Below, piece by piece: positions 25,905-34,533 of a DNA stretch of 48,135 nucleotides (the first letter of the stretch is position 1; the number at the start of each line of letters is the position of its first letter). Location of the stretch: assembly GCA_020831465.1 (NCBI GenBank), contig JAFIGI010000048.1, positions 1 through 48,135 of the forward strand, written 5' to 3'. Source of the DNA: Chlamydiales bacterium. GTDB taxonomy: Bacteria; Chlamydiota; Chlamydiia; Chlamydiales; JAAKFR01. Position numbers and translations under genes: made by a program. The notes under the pieces are model-generated. The model was given only the letters and a program-made list of their open reading frames with translations. It was not told the DNA's origin and did no database searches.

Positions 25905-26851
25905 AGGAAGCACTCGTAAATATTCAACAACTCAGCAAGACATTTAAGGTGGGAAAAAGGCGGCTTACTGCGATCCATTCGCTCGATCTTAAGATTTACC
26001 GGGGGGAGACATTAGGACTTGTAGGAGAGAGCGGTTGCGGAAAATCGACCGTGGGGCGGACGATCCTCCGCCTTTATGAGCCTACTTCCGGAAGAGTCGA
26101 ATTTGATGGGGTCAACCTCCAAGAGCTCTCTCCCAATGAAATGAAGCGGATGCGGCGCCGGATGCAAATTGTCTTCCAAGACCCCTATGCCTCTCTGAAT
26201 CCGCGTATGACCGTACAGGATATCGTTGGAGAACCATTAGATATTCATCGCTTAGCGCGTGGTAAAGAACGGCGTGCAAGAATCGAAGAGTTGCTCAAGT
26301 GTGTGGGGCTTAATCCCAACCACATGAGCCGTTTCCCCCACGAGTTTAGCGGCGGTCAGCGGCAACGGATCGGAATCGCACGAGCGCTTGCAGTCGAACC
26401 AGAATTCATCATCTGTGATGAGCCAATCTCGGCATTGGATGTCTCAATCCAAGCTCAGGTCGTCAACTTGCTCAAAAAACTGCAAAGCGAGATGAACCTC
26501 ACCGTCCTCTTTATCGCCCATGATCTATCAATGATCAAATATATTTCTGACCGGGTCGCAGTCATGTATTTAGGTCAATTAATGGAGCTTGGGCTCAGTG
26601 AACAGCTCTACCGCGATCCGCTGCATCCCTATACCCAAGCACTCCTTTCCGCAATTCCCATTCCCGACCCTGAGATTGAAAAAAAACGGAACCGTATCGT
26701 CCTGCAAGGCGAGGTTCCCAATCCCCTTAACCCCCCCGAAGGGTGTCCATTTTCAAGTCGCTGCCCCCTAGCTACGGAGAGGTGCAGAACCGTCGCCCCC
26801 GAGTGGAGAGAAGTGAAAAAAGACCATTTTGCCGCCTGCCATTTGATCTAA
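25901..26851 (+). CDS. oppF: Oligopeptide ABC transporter ATPase OppF
   Basis: Second ATPase of the importer, 316 residues. Walker A GESGCGKSTVGRT near 42-54, Q-loop FQDPYASLNPRMTV, signature FSGGQRQRIGIARAL, Walker B FIICDEPISALDVS and the switch HDLSMI are all present, followed by the C-terminal GEVPNPLNPPEGCPF segment shared with OppD. Last gene of the opp operon. It ends 9 bp from the convergent cyclophilin stop, with no clear hairpin between. Confidence 0.96.
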   Translation: MKEALVNIQQLSKTFKVGKRRLTAIHSLDLKIYRGETLGLVGESGCGKSTVGRTILRLYEPTSGRVEFDGVNLQELSPNEMKRMRRRMQIVFQDPYASLNPRMTVQDIVGEPLDIHRLARGKERRARIEELLKCVGLNPNHMSRFPHEFSGGQRQRIGIARALAVEPEFIICDEPISALDVSIQAQVVNLLKKLQSEMNLTVLFIAHDLSMIKYISDRVAVMYLGQLMELGLSEQLYRDPLHPYTQALLSAIPIPDPEIEKKRNRIVLQGEVPNPLNPPEGCPFSSRCPLATERCRTVAPEWREVKKDHFAACHLI

Positions 26852-26860
26852 GAGCTAAGA

Positions 26861-27442
26861 TCACTTGCGGACGATTTCAATGATTTCGATCGCTTTAATT
26901 GGAACGTCTGAATGCCCCTTTCGAGTGCTTGTTTCAGCTTTCTTGATTTTATCGACGACCTCCATCCCCTTTTTCACTTCCCCGAATACGCAATATCCGT
27001 AGCCGCTTGGAGTGGGGCTGCGGAAGTCGAGAAACTCGTTGTCAACGACATTGATAAAGAACTGGGAGGTGGCAGAGTGGATTTCGGAGGTGCGTGCCAT
27101 TGCGAGGGTGCCTCTTTTATTTGAAAGGCCGTTTGAGGCTTCATTTTTAATCGGCTGATGCGTCTGCTTTTCTTTCATATCAGCCGTCATCCCGCCACCT
27201 TGGATCATAAATCCATCAATCACACGGTGAAAGATCGTTTTATTATAGTGCTTCTCATCGAGATAGCGCAGAAAATTTTCGACGGTGCCGGGCGCTTTAT
27301 TAGCGAACAACTCGACTTCGATATCCCCTTCGGAAGTTCTGATGGCAACAACTGGATTGGTCATAAATTTATCCTCTTTGTTTTGAGATTGGCAAGCAGA
27401 TAGCAGTAGAGCGAAAAGTCCCGCAAATATGAAGGCTCTCAT
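26861..27442 (-). CDS. Cyclophilin-type peptidyl-prolyl isomerase, lipoprotein
   Basis: Catalyses proline cis-trans isomerisation. The 193 residues split into a lipoprotein signal (ALLLSAC, lipidated C17) and a PpiB-like cyclophilin domain from about residue 30. Active-site blocks are visible: [13 protein letters not shown] (catalytic Arg), the A-M-A-R loop, SQFFINV and FGEV. The location is therefore periplasmic or outer-membrane anchored, as a folding helper for exported proteins. GAGGAG lies about 9 bases before the ATG. Divergent from the DUF1186 gene. Confidence 0.93.
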   Translation of the reverse strand: MRAFIFAGLFALLLSACQSQNKEDKFMTNPVVAIRTSEGDIEVELFANKAPGTVENFLRYLDEKHYNKTIFHRVIDGFMIQGGGMTADMKEKQTHQPIKNEASNGLSNKRGTLAMARTSEIHSATSQFFINVVDNEFLDFRSPTPSGYGYCVFGEVKKGMEVVDKIKKAETSTRKGHSDVPIKAIEIIEIVRK

Positions 27443-27523
27443 CTATTTTCTCCTCTTAAAGAGGAAGAATTTTACGCCAAAAAAATGTTTTTCGCAATGA
27501 TTGATCTTGATATAAGAGCTTCT

Positions 27524-28273
27524 ATGAATCTTGCGCATATTATCGAAGAGTTGGCTTACGACATCGGCGGGGAACTTCCACGGGATGCGATCGAAGCGGC
27601 TATAGCAAAGCGCAAACAAATCACCCCCCACCTTCTCGCTATTCTCGAGGACGCCACTTATAGAATCGACGAGATTATGGAAGACGACAACTACCAGGGC
27701 CATTTGTATGCGATGTATCTGCTTGCCCAGTTCCGCGAAGAGAGAGCTTATCCATTTATCCTCGAGCTCTTTTCCTATCCGGGGGAGATCCCTCACGTGA
27801 TTGCAGGGGATGTTCTGACCGAAGACCTCAGTCGCATTTTAGCGAGTGTATGCGGAAAAAATATTGAACCTCTCAAAAGTTTGATTGAAAACTCCTCCAT
27901 AAATGAGTATGTGCGGGCCGCTTGTCAAGCCTCGTTAGTTACTCTTGTCGGTTGTGGGTTGATCAACAGAAAGGAAGTGATTGAGTATTTTCGCTCCTTA
28001 TTTAGGGAAAAGCTCGAAAAACACCCCTCTTTTGTATGGGACCATCTCATTGTCAGCTGTTGCTCCCTCTATCCTGAAGAACTCTACGAAGAGATCCACG
28101 AGGCTTTCGAGCGAAACCTGATCAACCGAGCTTTTATCTCTTTTGAAGATGTTGCAACAACATTAGCCGAAGAGAAACAGAAGCACCTCTTTCAGCTCTT
28201 CCATGATGCGGAATTGATCGACGATACAGTCGCGGAAATGGAAAAATGGATGGGAAATTATTCTTTCCAGTGA
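27524..28273 (+). CDS. DUF1186-family helical repeat protein
   Basis: A helical, HEAT-like protein of about 249 residues resembling DUF1186 proteins, from PRDAIEAAIAKRKQITPHLL near the N-terminus and L-A-Q-F-R-E-E-R-A-Y-P-F-I. Function unknown. The start chosen gives the family's usual N-terminus (MNLAHIIEEL); an ATG 13 codons earlier (27485) is possible, but neither has a strong ribosome site. The 3' end overlaps the convergent OsmC-like gene by 16 bp. Confidence 0.72.
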   Translation: MNLAHIIEELAYDIGGELPRDAIEAAIAKRKQITPHLLAILEDATYRIDEIMEDDNYQGHLYAMYLLAQFREERAYPFILELFSYPGEIPHVIAGDVLTEDLSRILASVCGKNIEPLKSLIENSSINEYVRAACQASLVTLVGCGLINRKEVIEYFRSLFREKLEKHPSFVWDHLIVSCCSLYPEELYEEIHEAFERNLINRAFISFEDVATTLAEEKQKHLFQLFHDAELIDDTVAEMEKWMGNYSFQ

Positions 28274-28668
28274 AAGATAACCGGTTTTTCGATCTCCTGT
28301 CGCAAGCTGTTGTGTACGGGACATGTAAGAGCGATCTTTTCAAGCTTTTCCTTCTCTTTTTCTTCGATCGAAATTGGCATCCAAATCTCTACAGACAGAG
28401 AGACAATTCTCCTGGGCGCGTCCGTTGACATCGTTTTTTCTACAGATAGGCGCATCCCTCGTAAGTCCCACCCTTTCCGTTCAGCGTAGACTCCGATAAC
28501 TGTCGCAATACATGATGCAACAGAAGCCCCGATCAGGTCAGTTGGCGAAAAAGTCTCCCCTTTTCCTTTATTGTCGATAGGAGCGTCGGTATGAAGCCTC
28601 TGACCGCTCGGCTCATGCGTCACAACTGTGTGAAGATCCCCTTCATACAAAACATGCATTTTGACCAT
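28258..28668 (-). CDS. OsmC/Ohr-family protein
   Basis: A 136-residue member of the OsmC/Ohr superfamily, cytosolic thiol peroxidases that reduce organic hydroperoxides. Both redox cysteines are in family positions: one in GASVASCIAT (about residue 53) and one in LTCPVH near the C-terminus (about 118). FSPTDLIGAS before the first cysteine is the typical family block. It is nearer to YhfA-type OsmC-like proteins than to Ohr, so the substrate is uncertain. AAAGGAG lies 6 bases before the ATG. Possible partner of Tpx and SOD, encoded within 4 kb. Confidence 0.87.
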   Translation of the reverse strand: MVKMHVLYEGDLHTVVTHEPSGQRLHTDAPIDNKGKGETFSPTDLIGASVASCIATVIGVYAERKGWDLRGMRLSVEKTMSTDAPRRIVSLSVEIWMPISIEEKEKEKLEKIALTCPVHNSLRQEIEKPVIFHWKE

Positions 28669-28697
28669 AATCGCTCCTTTAGATATGCTGATATTTT

Positions 28698-30104
28698 GTG
28701 AAAAATAAACAGCTTATCTCATTTCTAATTATAATTCTAGTTGGCGTTGCCATCTGGTTCCTTCCCCATCCAGTAGAGGTTGATACCAGGGCCTGGCACC
28801 TCCTCGCCATTTTTATCGCGACGATTCTCGGCATCATTTTAAAACCTCTTCCTATCGGCGCTCTTGTCATCCTTGCTATGACAGTATCGACACTTACCTA
28901 TACACTCACATTAGAAGAGACCCTTGCAGGCTTCCACAATTCGATCGCCTGGCTGGTTGTCTTTGCTTTTTTTATCTCACGTGGATTTATTAAAACGGGT
29001 TTAGGGAGCCGGATCGCTTATTATTTTGTTTCGATTTTGGGAAAACGGACGTTGGGTCTCAGCTATGGGCTGCTTGTCAGCGAGCTGATCCTTGCGCCCG
29101 CAATTCCTAGTGTAACGGCGCGAACGGGAGGGGTGATCTTCCCGATCGCGCAAGGACTAGCAAAATCTTTTGGCAGCGATCCCCACCTTGGCACCGAGCG
29201 GCGAATCGGCTCTTTTTTAATGAAAGTTGCCTACCAAGGGTCAGTGATCACAAGCGCCATGTTCCTGACGGCAATGGCTGCAAATCCCTTTTTGGTTGGA
29301 CTGACTGAGGAGGCCGGCTATTCTCTCTCTTGGGGGCGATGGGCTCTCGCAGCAATTGTCCCGGGTTTCATTAGTTTAGCTCTAATGCCTCTTGTCGTCT
29401 TCAAACTCTATCCTCCATCAATTAAGGAGACCCCTCATGCTGCCGAATTTGCTCGCTCGAAACTTGAGGAGATGGGGAAGCTTGAAAAAGAAGAGTGGCT
29501 GATGCTGGGCATCTTCGCCCTCCTTCTCACTCTTTGGATCTTAGGAGGGGTAACCGGGATGAGTCCAACCGTAGCCGCCATGACCGGTCTCTCCTTGATT
29601 TTGATTTTCAACGTTCTTGAATGGAATGACGTCGTTCGAGAGTATGCAGCTTGGGACACCTTCATCTGGTTTGCCACTCTGATCATGATGGCAACTCAAC
29701 TTAAAATCCTCGGATTTACTCCTTGGCTCAGCGAAAGAGTCGTCCATCTAGTAGACGGCATGAACTGGTTTCCTGCGTTCGTTATCCTTGTTCTTGTCTA
29801 TTTTTATTCTCATTACTTTTTTGCAAGTAATACGGCTCATGTCGGCGCGATGTATCCCGCTTTCCTGATGGTCTCTATCGGCCTCGGAGCTCCTCCCGAA
29901 ATTGCGATCCTTGTATTCGCCTTCTCCAGCAGTTTAATGGGCGGGCTTACGCACTACGGAAGCGGCCCAGCTCCTATCTATTATGGATCGGGCTACATCG
30001 AAATCAAAGCGTGGTGGCGAATCGGTTTTCTCTTAAGTATCGTTAACTTGATCATCTGGATGGGGCTCGGCTCCCTTTGGTGGAAAGTCCTGGGCATTTG
30101 GTAA
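28698..30104 (+). CDS. DASS-family dicarboxylate (2-oxoglutarate/malate) translocator
   Basis: A 468-residue inner-membrane protein with about 12 hydrophobic helices, of the divalent anion:sodium symporter family (SodiT1/YbhI-like). Supporting blocks are HNSIAWLVVFAFFISRGFIKTGLG, SVTARTGGVIFPIAQGLA, GSVITSAMFLTAMAANPF and GLTHYGSGPAPIYYGSGY near the C-terminus. It probably imports 2-oxoglutarate or malate from the host, feeding the TCA cycle. The start is a GTG with no strong ribosome site. Chlamydia has a homologue just after oppF (CT204), so the position is conserved. Confidence 0.9.
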   Translation: MKNKQLISFLIIILVGVAIWFLPHPVEVDTRAWHLLAIFIATILGIILKPLPIGALVILAMTVSTLTYTLTLEETLAGFHNSIAWLVVFAFFISRGFIKTGLGSRIAYYFVSILGKRTLGLSYGLLVSELILAPAIPSVTARTGGVIFPIAQGLAKSFGSDPHLGTERRIGSFLMKVAYQGSVITSAMFLTAMAANPFLVGLTEEAGYSLSWGRWALAAIVPGFISLALMPLVVFKLYPPSIKETPHAAEFARSKLEEMGKLEKEEWLMLGIFALLLTLWILGGVTGMSPTVAAMTGLSLILIFNVLEWNDVVREYAAWDTFIWFATLIMMATQLKILGFTPWLSERVVHLVDGMNWFPAFVILVLVYFYSHYFFASNTAHVGAMYPAFLMVSIGLGAPPEIAILVFAFSSSLMGGLTHYGSGPAPIYYGSGYIEIKAWWRIGFLLSIVNLIIWMGLGSLWWKVLGIW

Positions 30105-30115
30105 TTAAAACCCCG

Positions 30116-30814
30116 TTAAACGAGATCAAAGAGGAGGAGCTCGCCCCCTCTCAGACAGCGGATTTGAATTGTCGACTCCTCTTTTAAAGCGGCACTGTCG
30201 CCTCTATCGAGTAGACTCTCCTGGATCATGAACTTACCCGAGACGATATGCACCCAGTAGTACCTGTCGAATAGCGCCTCGTAGACGATCTCGTCATTAT
30301 CATCGAGGATCGTAGAGTAAAGATCGACATCTTGATAGATTCTGAGCGAGCCGTCCCGCCCGTTGCGCGAACCGATCAGGCACCATTGCCCCCACTTCGA
30401 GGCAGGAGAAAAAAACCTTTGAGAATAGGAGGGTTCGAGATCGTGCCGCTCGGGATTGATCCAAATCTGAAAAAAATGGACCGGCATGTGATGGGAAAGG
30501 TTATACTCGCTATGAGTAATCCCTCTTCCTGCGCTCATGCGCAAAACCTCTCCGGGACGGATTACGCTCGTATTTCCCATACTGTCATGGTGTTCTAAAG
30601 CCCCCTCCAAGACATAAGTCAAAATCTCCACATCACGGTGATAATGGGTACCGAAACCTTTCCCTCCCTTTACTCTATCTTCGTTGATAACACGTAGGTC
30701 CCGGTAACTCAAAAAGTCGGGGTCATAATAGGTGTCGAATGAAAAGGTATGATAGGTCTGCAGCCATCCCTTGTCCTCATACCCGCGTTCTTTGCTTGTT
30801 CGTATTTGAATCAT
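30116..30814 (-). CDS. Pirin family protein
   Basis: A 232-residue bicupin of the pirin family. The metal ligands fall at H57, H59, H101 and E103, the same numbers as in E. coli YhhW, a quercetin-degrading pirin: GTHYHRDVEILTYVLEG holds the first pair and AGRGITHSEYN the second. Its physiological role in bacteria is unclear. The start overlaps the tpx stop by 4 bp, so tpx-pirin is an operon and a link to redox stress is plausible. Alternative name: quercetin 2,3-dioxygenase. Confidence 0.9.
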   Translation of the reverse strand: MIQIRTSKERGYEDKGWLQTYHTFSFDTYYDPDFLSYRDLRVINEDRVKGGKGFGTHYHRDVEILTYVLEGALEHHDSMGNTSVIRPGEVLRMSAGRGITHSEYNLSHHMPVHFFQIWINPERHDLEPSYSQRFFSPASKWGQWCLIGSRNGRDGSLRIYQDVDLYSTILDDNDEIVYEALFDRYYWVHIVSGKFMIQESLLDRGDSAALKEESTIQIRCLRGGELLLFDLV

Positions 30815-31320
30815 CCCAATCTTAGCGTTAATTCTTCAAGAATCTCTTCATATGGAGGCTCCTCGGTCGTCTCTTTGACAAGATGGGCGTATATGACCTT
30901 TCTATGACGGTCAAGTATATAAACCGACCGGGCAAGCAATCCTAAATCAGGAACCAGGAGACCAAATTTTTCTCCAAAGTCGCGCAACTTGTAATCGGAA
31001 AGAGTGATCAGATTGTCTATATCCTCAGTAGCACACCAGCGTTTCTGTGCAAAGGGCAAGTCCATGCTCACCGCTATGGCAACTAAGTCTTTACCAAAAC
31101 GGCCCAGCTCCTGATTGAAGCGATGGGCCTCTTTACTGCAGACCGGAGTGTCTAAAGAGGGAATCGACATAATCAAAAATCCTTTTCCGGTAAAGGAAGA
31201 GAGTTTCACATCCTCCAACTCCACATTCGTTAAAAGGCAATCTGGAGCCTCTTCTCCCACCTTAACCAAATCCCCTTTCAATTCAAAAGGCTTACCTCGA
31301 AGCTTTACTGTCTCGGCCAT
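30811..31320 (-). CDS. tpx: Thiol peroxidase
   Basis: Reduces hydrogen and alkyl peroxides with thioredoxin. 169 residues, matching the atypical 2-Cys Tpx family. The peroxidatic Cys61 sits in PSLDTPVCSKEAHRFN and the resolving Cys96 in RWCAT, as in E. coli Tpx (61 and 95). GGGAGGAATT lies directly before the ATG. Divergently transcribed from the superoxide dismutase gene, with which it shares an 87-bp intergenic region. Confidence 0.95.
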   Translation of the reverse strand: MAETVKLRGKPFELKGDLVKVGEEAPDCLLTNVELEDVKLSSFTGKGFLIMSIPSLDTPVCSKEAHRFNQELGRFGKDLVAIAVSMDLPFAQKRWCATEDIDNLITLSDYKLRDFGEKFGLLVPDLGLLARSVYILDRHRKVIYAHLVKETTEEPPYEEILEELTLRLG

Positions 31321-31340
31321 AATTCCTCCCTATTCTTGCT

Positions 31341-31369
31341 TTGATTATTACATAATATTTGGTTATGAT
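31341..31369 (+). promoter_or_regulatory. Candidate promoter of the sod gene
   Basis: TTGATT (31341-31346) and TATGAT (31364-31369) lie 17 bases apart and about 38 bases before the sod ATG. A small inverted repeat (ATTAT-tac-ATAAT, 31344-31356) overlaps the spacer and could be an operator, though nothing confirms it. Confidence 0.45.
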
Positions 31370-31407
31370 CACCTTATTTTCGGAAGAATCCAAAAGAGGT
31401 ACGTCCC

Positions 31408-32121
31408 ATGAACAAAACCACGCTTCTCCTGGCCGCTTTAGCCTGTTCGACATTGTGCGCAGAGAACGGATCCAAGTCAATGCTTGCCCAACAAACACGC
31501 CAGAATCAACGCGAAACGCCTGCTTCGAAGGAACCCTACACAGCCAAAGACTTCTCATATCTAATCGGAATTCCTGGTTTTTCGGACGAAACACTCAATA
31601 TGCATTTCAAGCTTTATGAGGGCTATGTAAAAAATACCAATTTACTTCTCGATATCCTAAATAACTACATGAAAGAAAAAAAAGAGGATACTCCACAGTT
31701 TGGAGCAATCAAGCGACGTCTTGCCTTTGAGTTCGACGGAATGCGCCTGCATGAGCTCTACTTTGCCAACTTGGGAGGTAAGGGAAGAGACCTTGACAAG
31801 AATAGCTCTCTTTTTAAGAGGATTGAGCAGGATTTCGGCAGCTTTGACGCCTGGAAAGAAAACTTTATGAAAACAGGTTTGATCCGTGGCATCGGTTGGG
31901 TAGTCCTCTACCTAGATCCTGTTCAAGGCCGGCTGATGAACATCTGGGTCGCCGACCATCAGGACAACCATTTAGCGGGCTGCGAGCCGATTTTGATCAT
32001 GGACGTTTGGGAACACGCCTATTTACTGGACTACGGATTGGACCGAATGGGCTACATAAAAGCTTTCTGGAAAAATATTGATTGGGATGTCGTTTCAAGC
32101 CGTTATGCTAAACAATCTTAA
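31408..32121 (+). CDS. Secreted Fe/Mn-type superoxide dismutase
   Basis: Converts superoxide to hydrogen peroxide and oxygen. 237 residues: a signal peptide at about 1-18 (hydrophobic core LLLAALACSTLCA), a linker, then the dismutase domain from about residue 42. All four metal ligands are found: H66, H115, D199 and H203, the last two in DVWEHAYLLDY. The first-helix signature is altered (MHFKLYEGYV rather than HHxxHHxxYV). GAGGT precedes the ATG. Export implies defence at the cell surface or periplasm against host oxidants. Iron or manganese cannot be told from sequence. Confidence 0.9.
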   Translation: MNKTTLLLAALACSTLCAENGSKSMLAQQTRQNQRETPASKEPYTAKDFSYLIGIPGFSDETLNMHFKLYEGYVKNTNLLLDILNNYMKEKKEDTPQFGAIKRRLAFEFDGMRLHELYFANLGGKGRDLDKNSSLFKRIEQDFGSFDAWKENFMKTGLIRGIGWVVLYLDPVQGRLMNIWVADHQDNHLAGCEPILIMDVWEHAYLLDYGLDRMGYIKAFWKNIDWDVVSSRYAKQS

Positions 32122-32788
32122 AAAGAGAGAGGTCGCGGGCCTCGAAGTGATGGAGCTTCCCGGCGATCCAAATGGCCCGACCATTATTTTACTGCATGGA
32201 TTTGGAGCCAACGCGATGGACCTGGTGCCCTTAAGCAAAGTCTTTCACCTGAGCCCTCAGCCGACCTTGCTATTCCCAAATGGCCCGCTCGAGATCCCAA
32301 TCGCTCCCGGTTATAGCGGCCGTGCCTGGTTTCCAATTGACATAGAAGCTCTTCAAAAAGATGGCTTTCAAGCTGTCGAAAACGCCTTTCCTAAAGAGCT
32401 CTCTAACGCTAGAGAGCGCATTCAACGTTTGGTCGGCGAACTCTATATTCCCCGTTCCAAACTTATTATTGGGGGATTTAGCCAAGGCGCCGTGCTTGCT
32501 GTCGAAACGGCATTGCACGGGATCGAGCGTGTAGCCGCTCTTTTAATCTTTTCTGGCACGTTGATCAACGAACATCTTTGGCGTCGTCTCTCGCATCAAC
32601 ACCCCAAAACCCCTTTCTTCCAAAGCCATGGAAGAGATGATCCCCTTCTACCTCTAGGAAAAGCCGAAGAGCTGGAAGCCCTCCTTATCGAGGGAGGATT
32701 TCAAGGGAGGCTGCATATCTTCAATGGGGGGCATGAAATCCCACAAGTAGTTCTTGCCGAACTTATTACCTTCCTTAAGTCGCTTTAA
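32087..32788 (+). CDS. Alpha/beta hydrolase, carboxylesterase/phospholipase type
   Basis: A cytosolic serine hydrolase of about 233 residues related to the YpfH/carboxylesterase 2 group. HGFGANAMDL forms the oxyanion loop, GGFSQGAV holds the nucleophile serine, HGRDDPLLP the aspartate and NGGHEIP the histidine. The substrate is probably a short or medium acyl ester. The start is uncertain: ATG 32087, ATG 32105 and TTG 32078 are all possible, none with a clear ribosome site; each overlaps the sod gene, so translation is likely coupled. Chlamydia has a hydrolase at a similar place (CT206, from memory). Confidence 0.82.
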   Translation: MSFQAVMLNNLKKREVAGLEVMELPGDPNGPTIILLHGFGANAMDLVPLSKVFHLSPQPTLLFPNGPLEIPIAPGYSGRAWFPIDIEALQKDGFQAVENAFPKELSNARERIQRLVGELYIPRSKLIIGGFSQGAVLAVETALHGIERVAALLIFSGTLINEHLWRRLSHQHPKTPFFQSHGRDDPLLPLGKAEELEALLIEGGFQGRLHIFNGGHEIPQVVLAELITFLKSL

Positions 32789-32820
32789 ATTTGTTGAATT
32801 CGTTATTTCTCAAAAAAAAA

Positions 32821-32850
32821 TTGAATTTATTAATCAATTCTTAATAGAAT
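32821..32850 (+). promoter_or_regulatory. Candidate promoter of the orphan gene at 32878
   Basis: TTGAAT (32821-32826) and TAGAAT (32845-32850) are 18 bases apart in an A/T-rich stretch, 27 bases before an ATG that has a strong AAGGAGG ribosome site. Confidence 0.4.
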
Positions 32851-32877
32851 GTGATCGACTTTATAAGGAGGTAAAGT

Positions 32878-34533
32878 ATGATTCCTCTTGAATGGCTAAG
32901 CGGTTACGAAGGATCGACTCCCTATTGTTCTGACTCTTCGAAGCAGGAACAAAAAGGTTATGATGAGGAAGCCGTAACCAACGTAGCTGTGTCTACAATA
33001 TCCGAAGCTCCAACAACGCGGCGGCGTTCTAACTCAGTAAGCGAAGAAAAGCCGCCAAAACAGATCGTAGAACATGAACTGAGAAGGACTTATTCCCTTA
33101 CCAATACAAAGAGAAAAGAGCCAAAACAAAAAGGAGGGCTCTTTAATTGGCTGAGAAATAAGCCCGCTTTTGACTATTCCCCTATGATCAAGACCTCCAC
33201 ATTAACGAAAAAGCGTTGGGAAAGGCGTTCTAAAGTAAAACTGGAAGAGTTCGCCCAAGGTAGAGAGTCAGAAGATCCCAACCATCTTGTCCAAGAATTT
33301 GCAAAACAATCGGTCAATACAACAACTATTATCAAACGAATTAAAGAGGTATCGGCTCATTCTTCGCTCTCCTTTCTGGAGAAGTTTAGTAAAATCAAAA
33401 ATCCTAAAGCTTTCATAAAGGCTGTTGAAGGCCTGAGAAAAGAAGATAAGGTTATCTTAATGAATATCATAGGAGGGGATACAGCCTTAAATCTTTTAAA
33501 AAACTGCCTTGATAACGAAACTCAGAAGAGTTGGATAAACCATCTAAATCAGACAAGGCAATTAATAGCAGATTGCAAAGAGCTAGAAAGGTTTGTCATC
33601 TCTTTCACCTCAGACTTCGATAAAGAACATCGGGTATCAAATATATCGCATGAAGATGTTAGAGAGACATTTCGCTCTTTATTCGACAGCAATCCTGATA
33701 TCCATTGTTTTAAACTCAATGAAATTAGCCTGACGATGCCCAAATTCGAGGAAGGGTCTGATTCAGAGCGTAAAGTTACTTTCTTCGAATGGCTGATTAG
33801 GCAGATCTCGGATTCACTCCCGAACAAACCGAAGCTTGCCTCTAGAGAACAGGCGAAACTTGTTTGCGAGGGAGTTTTAAAGATGAAGAAAATAAATTCT
33901 ATCAAAGAAAAATTAGATATTTTTCTAAATAAAAGACCCCTTACTGATTTCCAAACGATGCTGGATCACTTAAAAAGAGAGGATTTACCTGAATATTTTT
34001 TAGATTGGGCAAAAGAAAAGTTAGCGGATTTCCTTTACATTGAAAGACCTCAAGACCTTGAAATCCTCTCTAGAGAGATCATAGCTCGATTTCAAAAGGA
34101 TTATACCCTTAAATTCCTTAAGAGCGAAGTGCCCTCTTACACCATCTTACAGTCGATCTCATTCAGCGCTTATTTCCCTGTTCCTCTCTACTTAATGAAC
34201 AATCTACCCTCTCTTTTTAGTGGAGGAGAGGATCTCCCCAAGATGAAAAGTTTTTCAAATGATCCTACCCGTTACGAATTCAATCTCGATTCTAATGTCG
34301 GTCAGTTCGAAGCGACCCAAGTTAAGCTCTACCGATTTTATCGAAGAAGGAGCGATAACAAAACAAAGAATCTGGGGAAGGTTGAAGTTTGTTGGACTGT
34401 GAGTGGAAATATCGCAAGCAAAAGAAGAAGCGCTAAACTCTCGTTTCGCAATTTTACTTTTGACCCACGCGTCGACATTGCGACGAGAAGCGAGATTATA
34501 AGAGCTTGTAAAGAAGGGCTTCTAGGCAAGTAG
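32878..34533 (+). CDS. Large orphan protein with disordered basic N-terminus, candidate effector
   Basis: A 551-residue protein that I do not recognise. Residues 1 to about 95 are Ser/Glu/Lys/Arg rich and low in hydrophobics, so probably disordered. They include RRRSNSVSEE and LRRTYSLTN, resembling eukaryotic basophilic-kinase or 14-3-3 sites. Residues about 110-430 look helical, and the last ~130 (from about IPSFS-like FSAYFPVP on) look beta-rich and end in a basic stretch. No signal peptide or membrane helix. A very strong AAGGAGG lies 6 bases before the ATG. The 3' end overlaps holB by 38 bp. A type III secreted effector is plausible, not shown. Confidence 0.7.
   Translation: MIPLEWLSGYEGSTPYCSDSSKQEQKGYDEEAVTNVAVSTISEAPTTRRRSNSVSEEKPPKQIVEHELRRTYSLTNTKRKEPKQKGGLFNWLRNKPAFDYSPMIKTSTLTKKRWERRSKVKLEEFAQGRESEDPNHLVQEFAKQSVNTTTIIKRIKEVSAHSSLSFLEKFSKIKNPKAFIKAVEGLRKEDKVILMNIIGGDTALNLLKNCLDNETQKSWINHLNQTRQLIADCKELERFVISFTSDFDKEHRVSNISHEDVRETFRSLFDSNPDIHCFKLNEISLTMPKFEEGSDSERKVTFFEWLIRQISDSLPNKPKLASREQAKLVCEGVLKMKKINSIKEKLDIFLNKRPLTDFQTMLDHLKREDLPEYFLDWAKEKLADFLYIERPQDLEILSREIIARFQKDYTLKFLKSEVPSYTILQSISFSAYFPVPLYLMNNLPSLFSGGEDLPKMKSFSNDPTRYEFNLDSNVGQFEATQVKLYRFYRRRSDNKTKNLGKVEVCWTVSGNIASKRRSAKLSFRNFTFDPRVDIATRSEIIRACKEGLLGK

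Noticed and set aside
31344-31356. PerR- or Fur-like box before sod
   Set aside because: Only three of the first seven positions match the PerR consensus; kept only as a weak inverted repeat.
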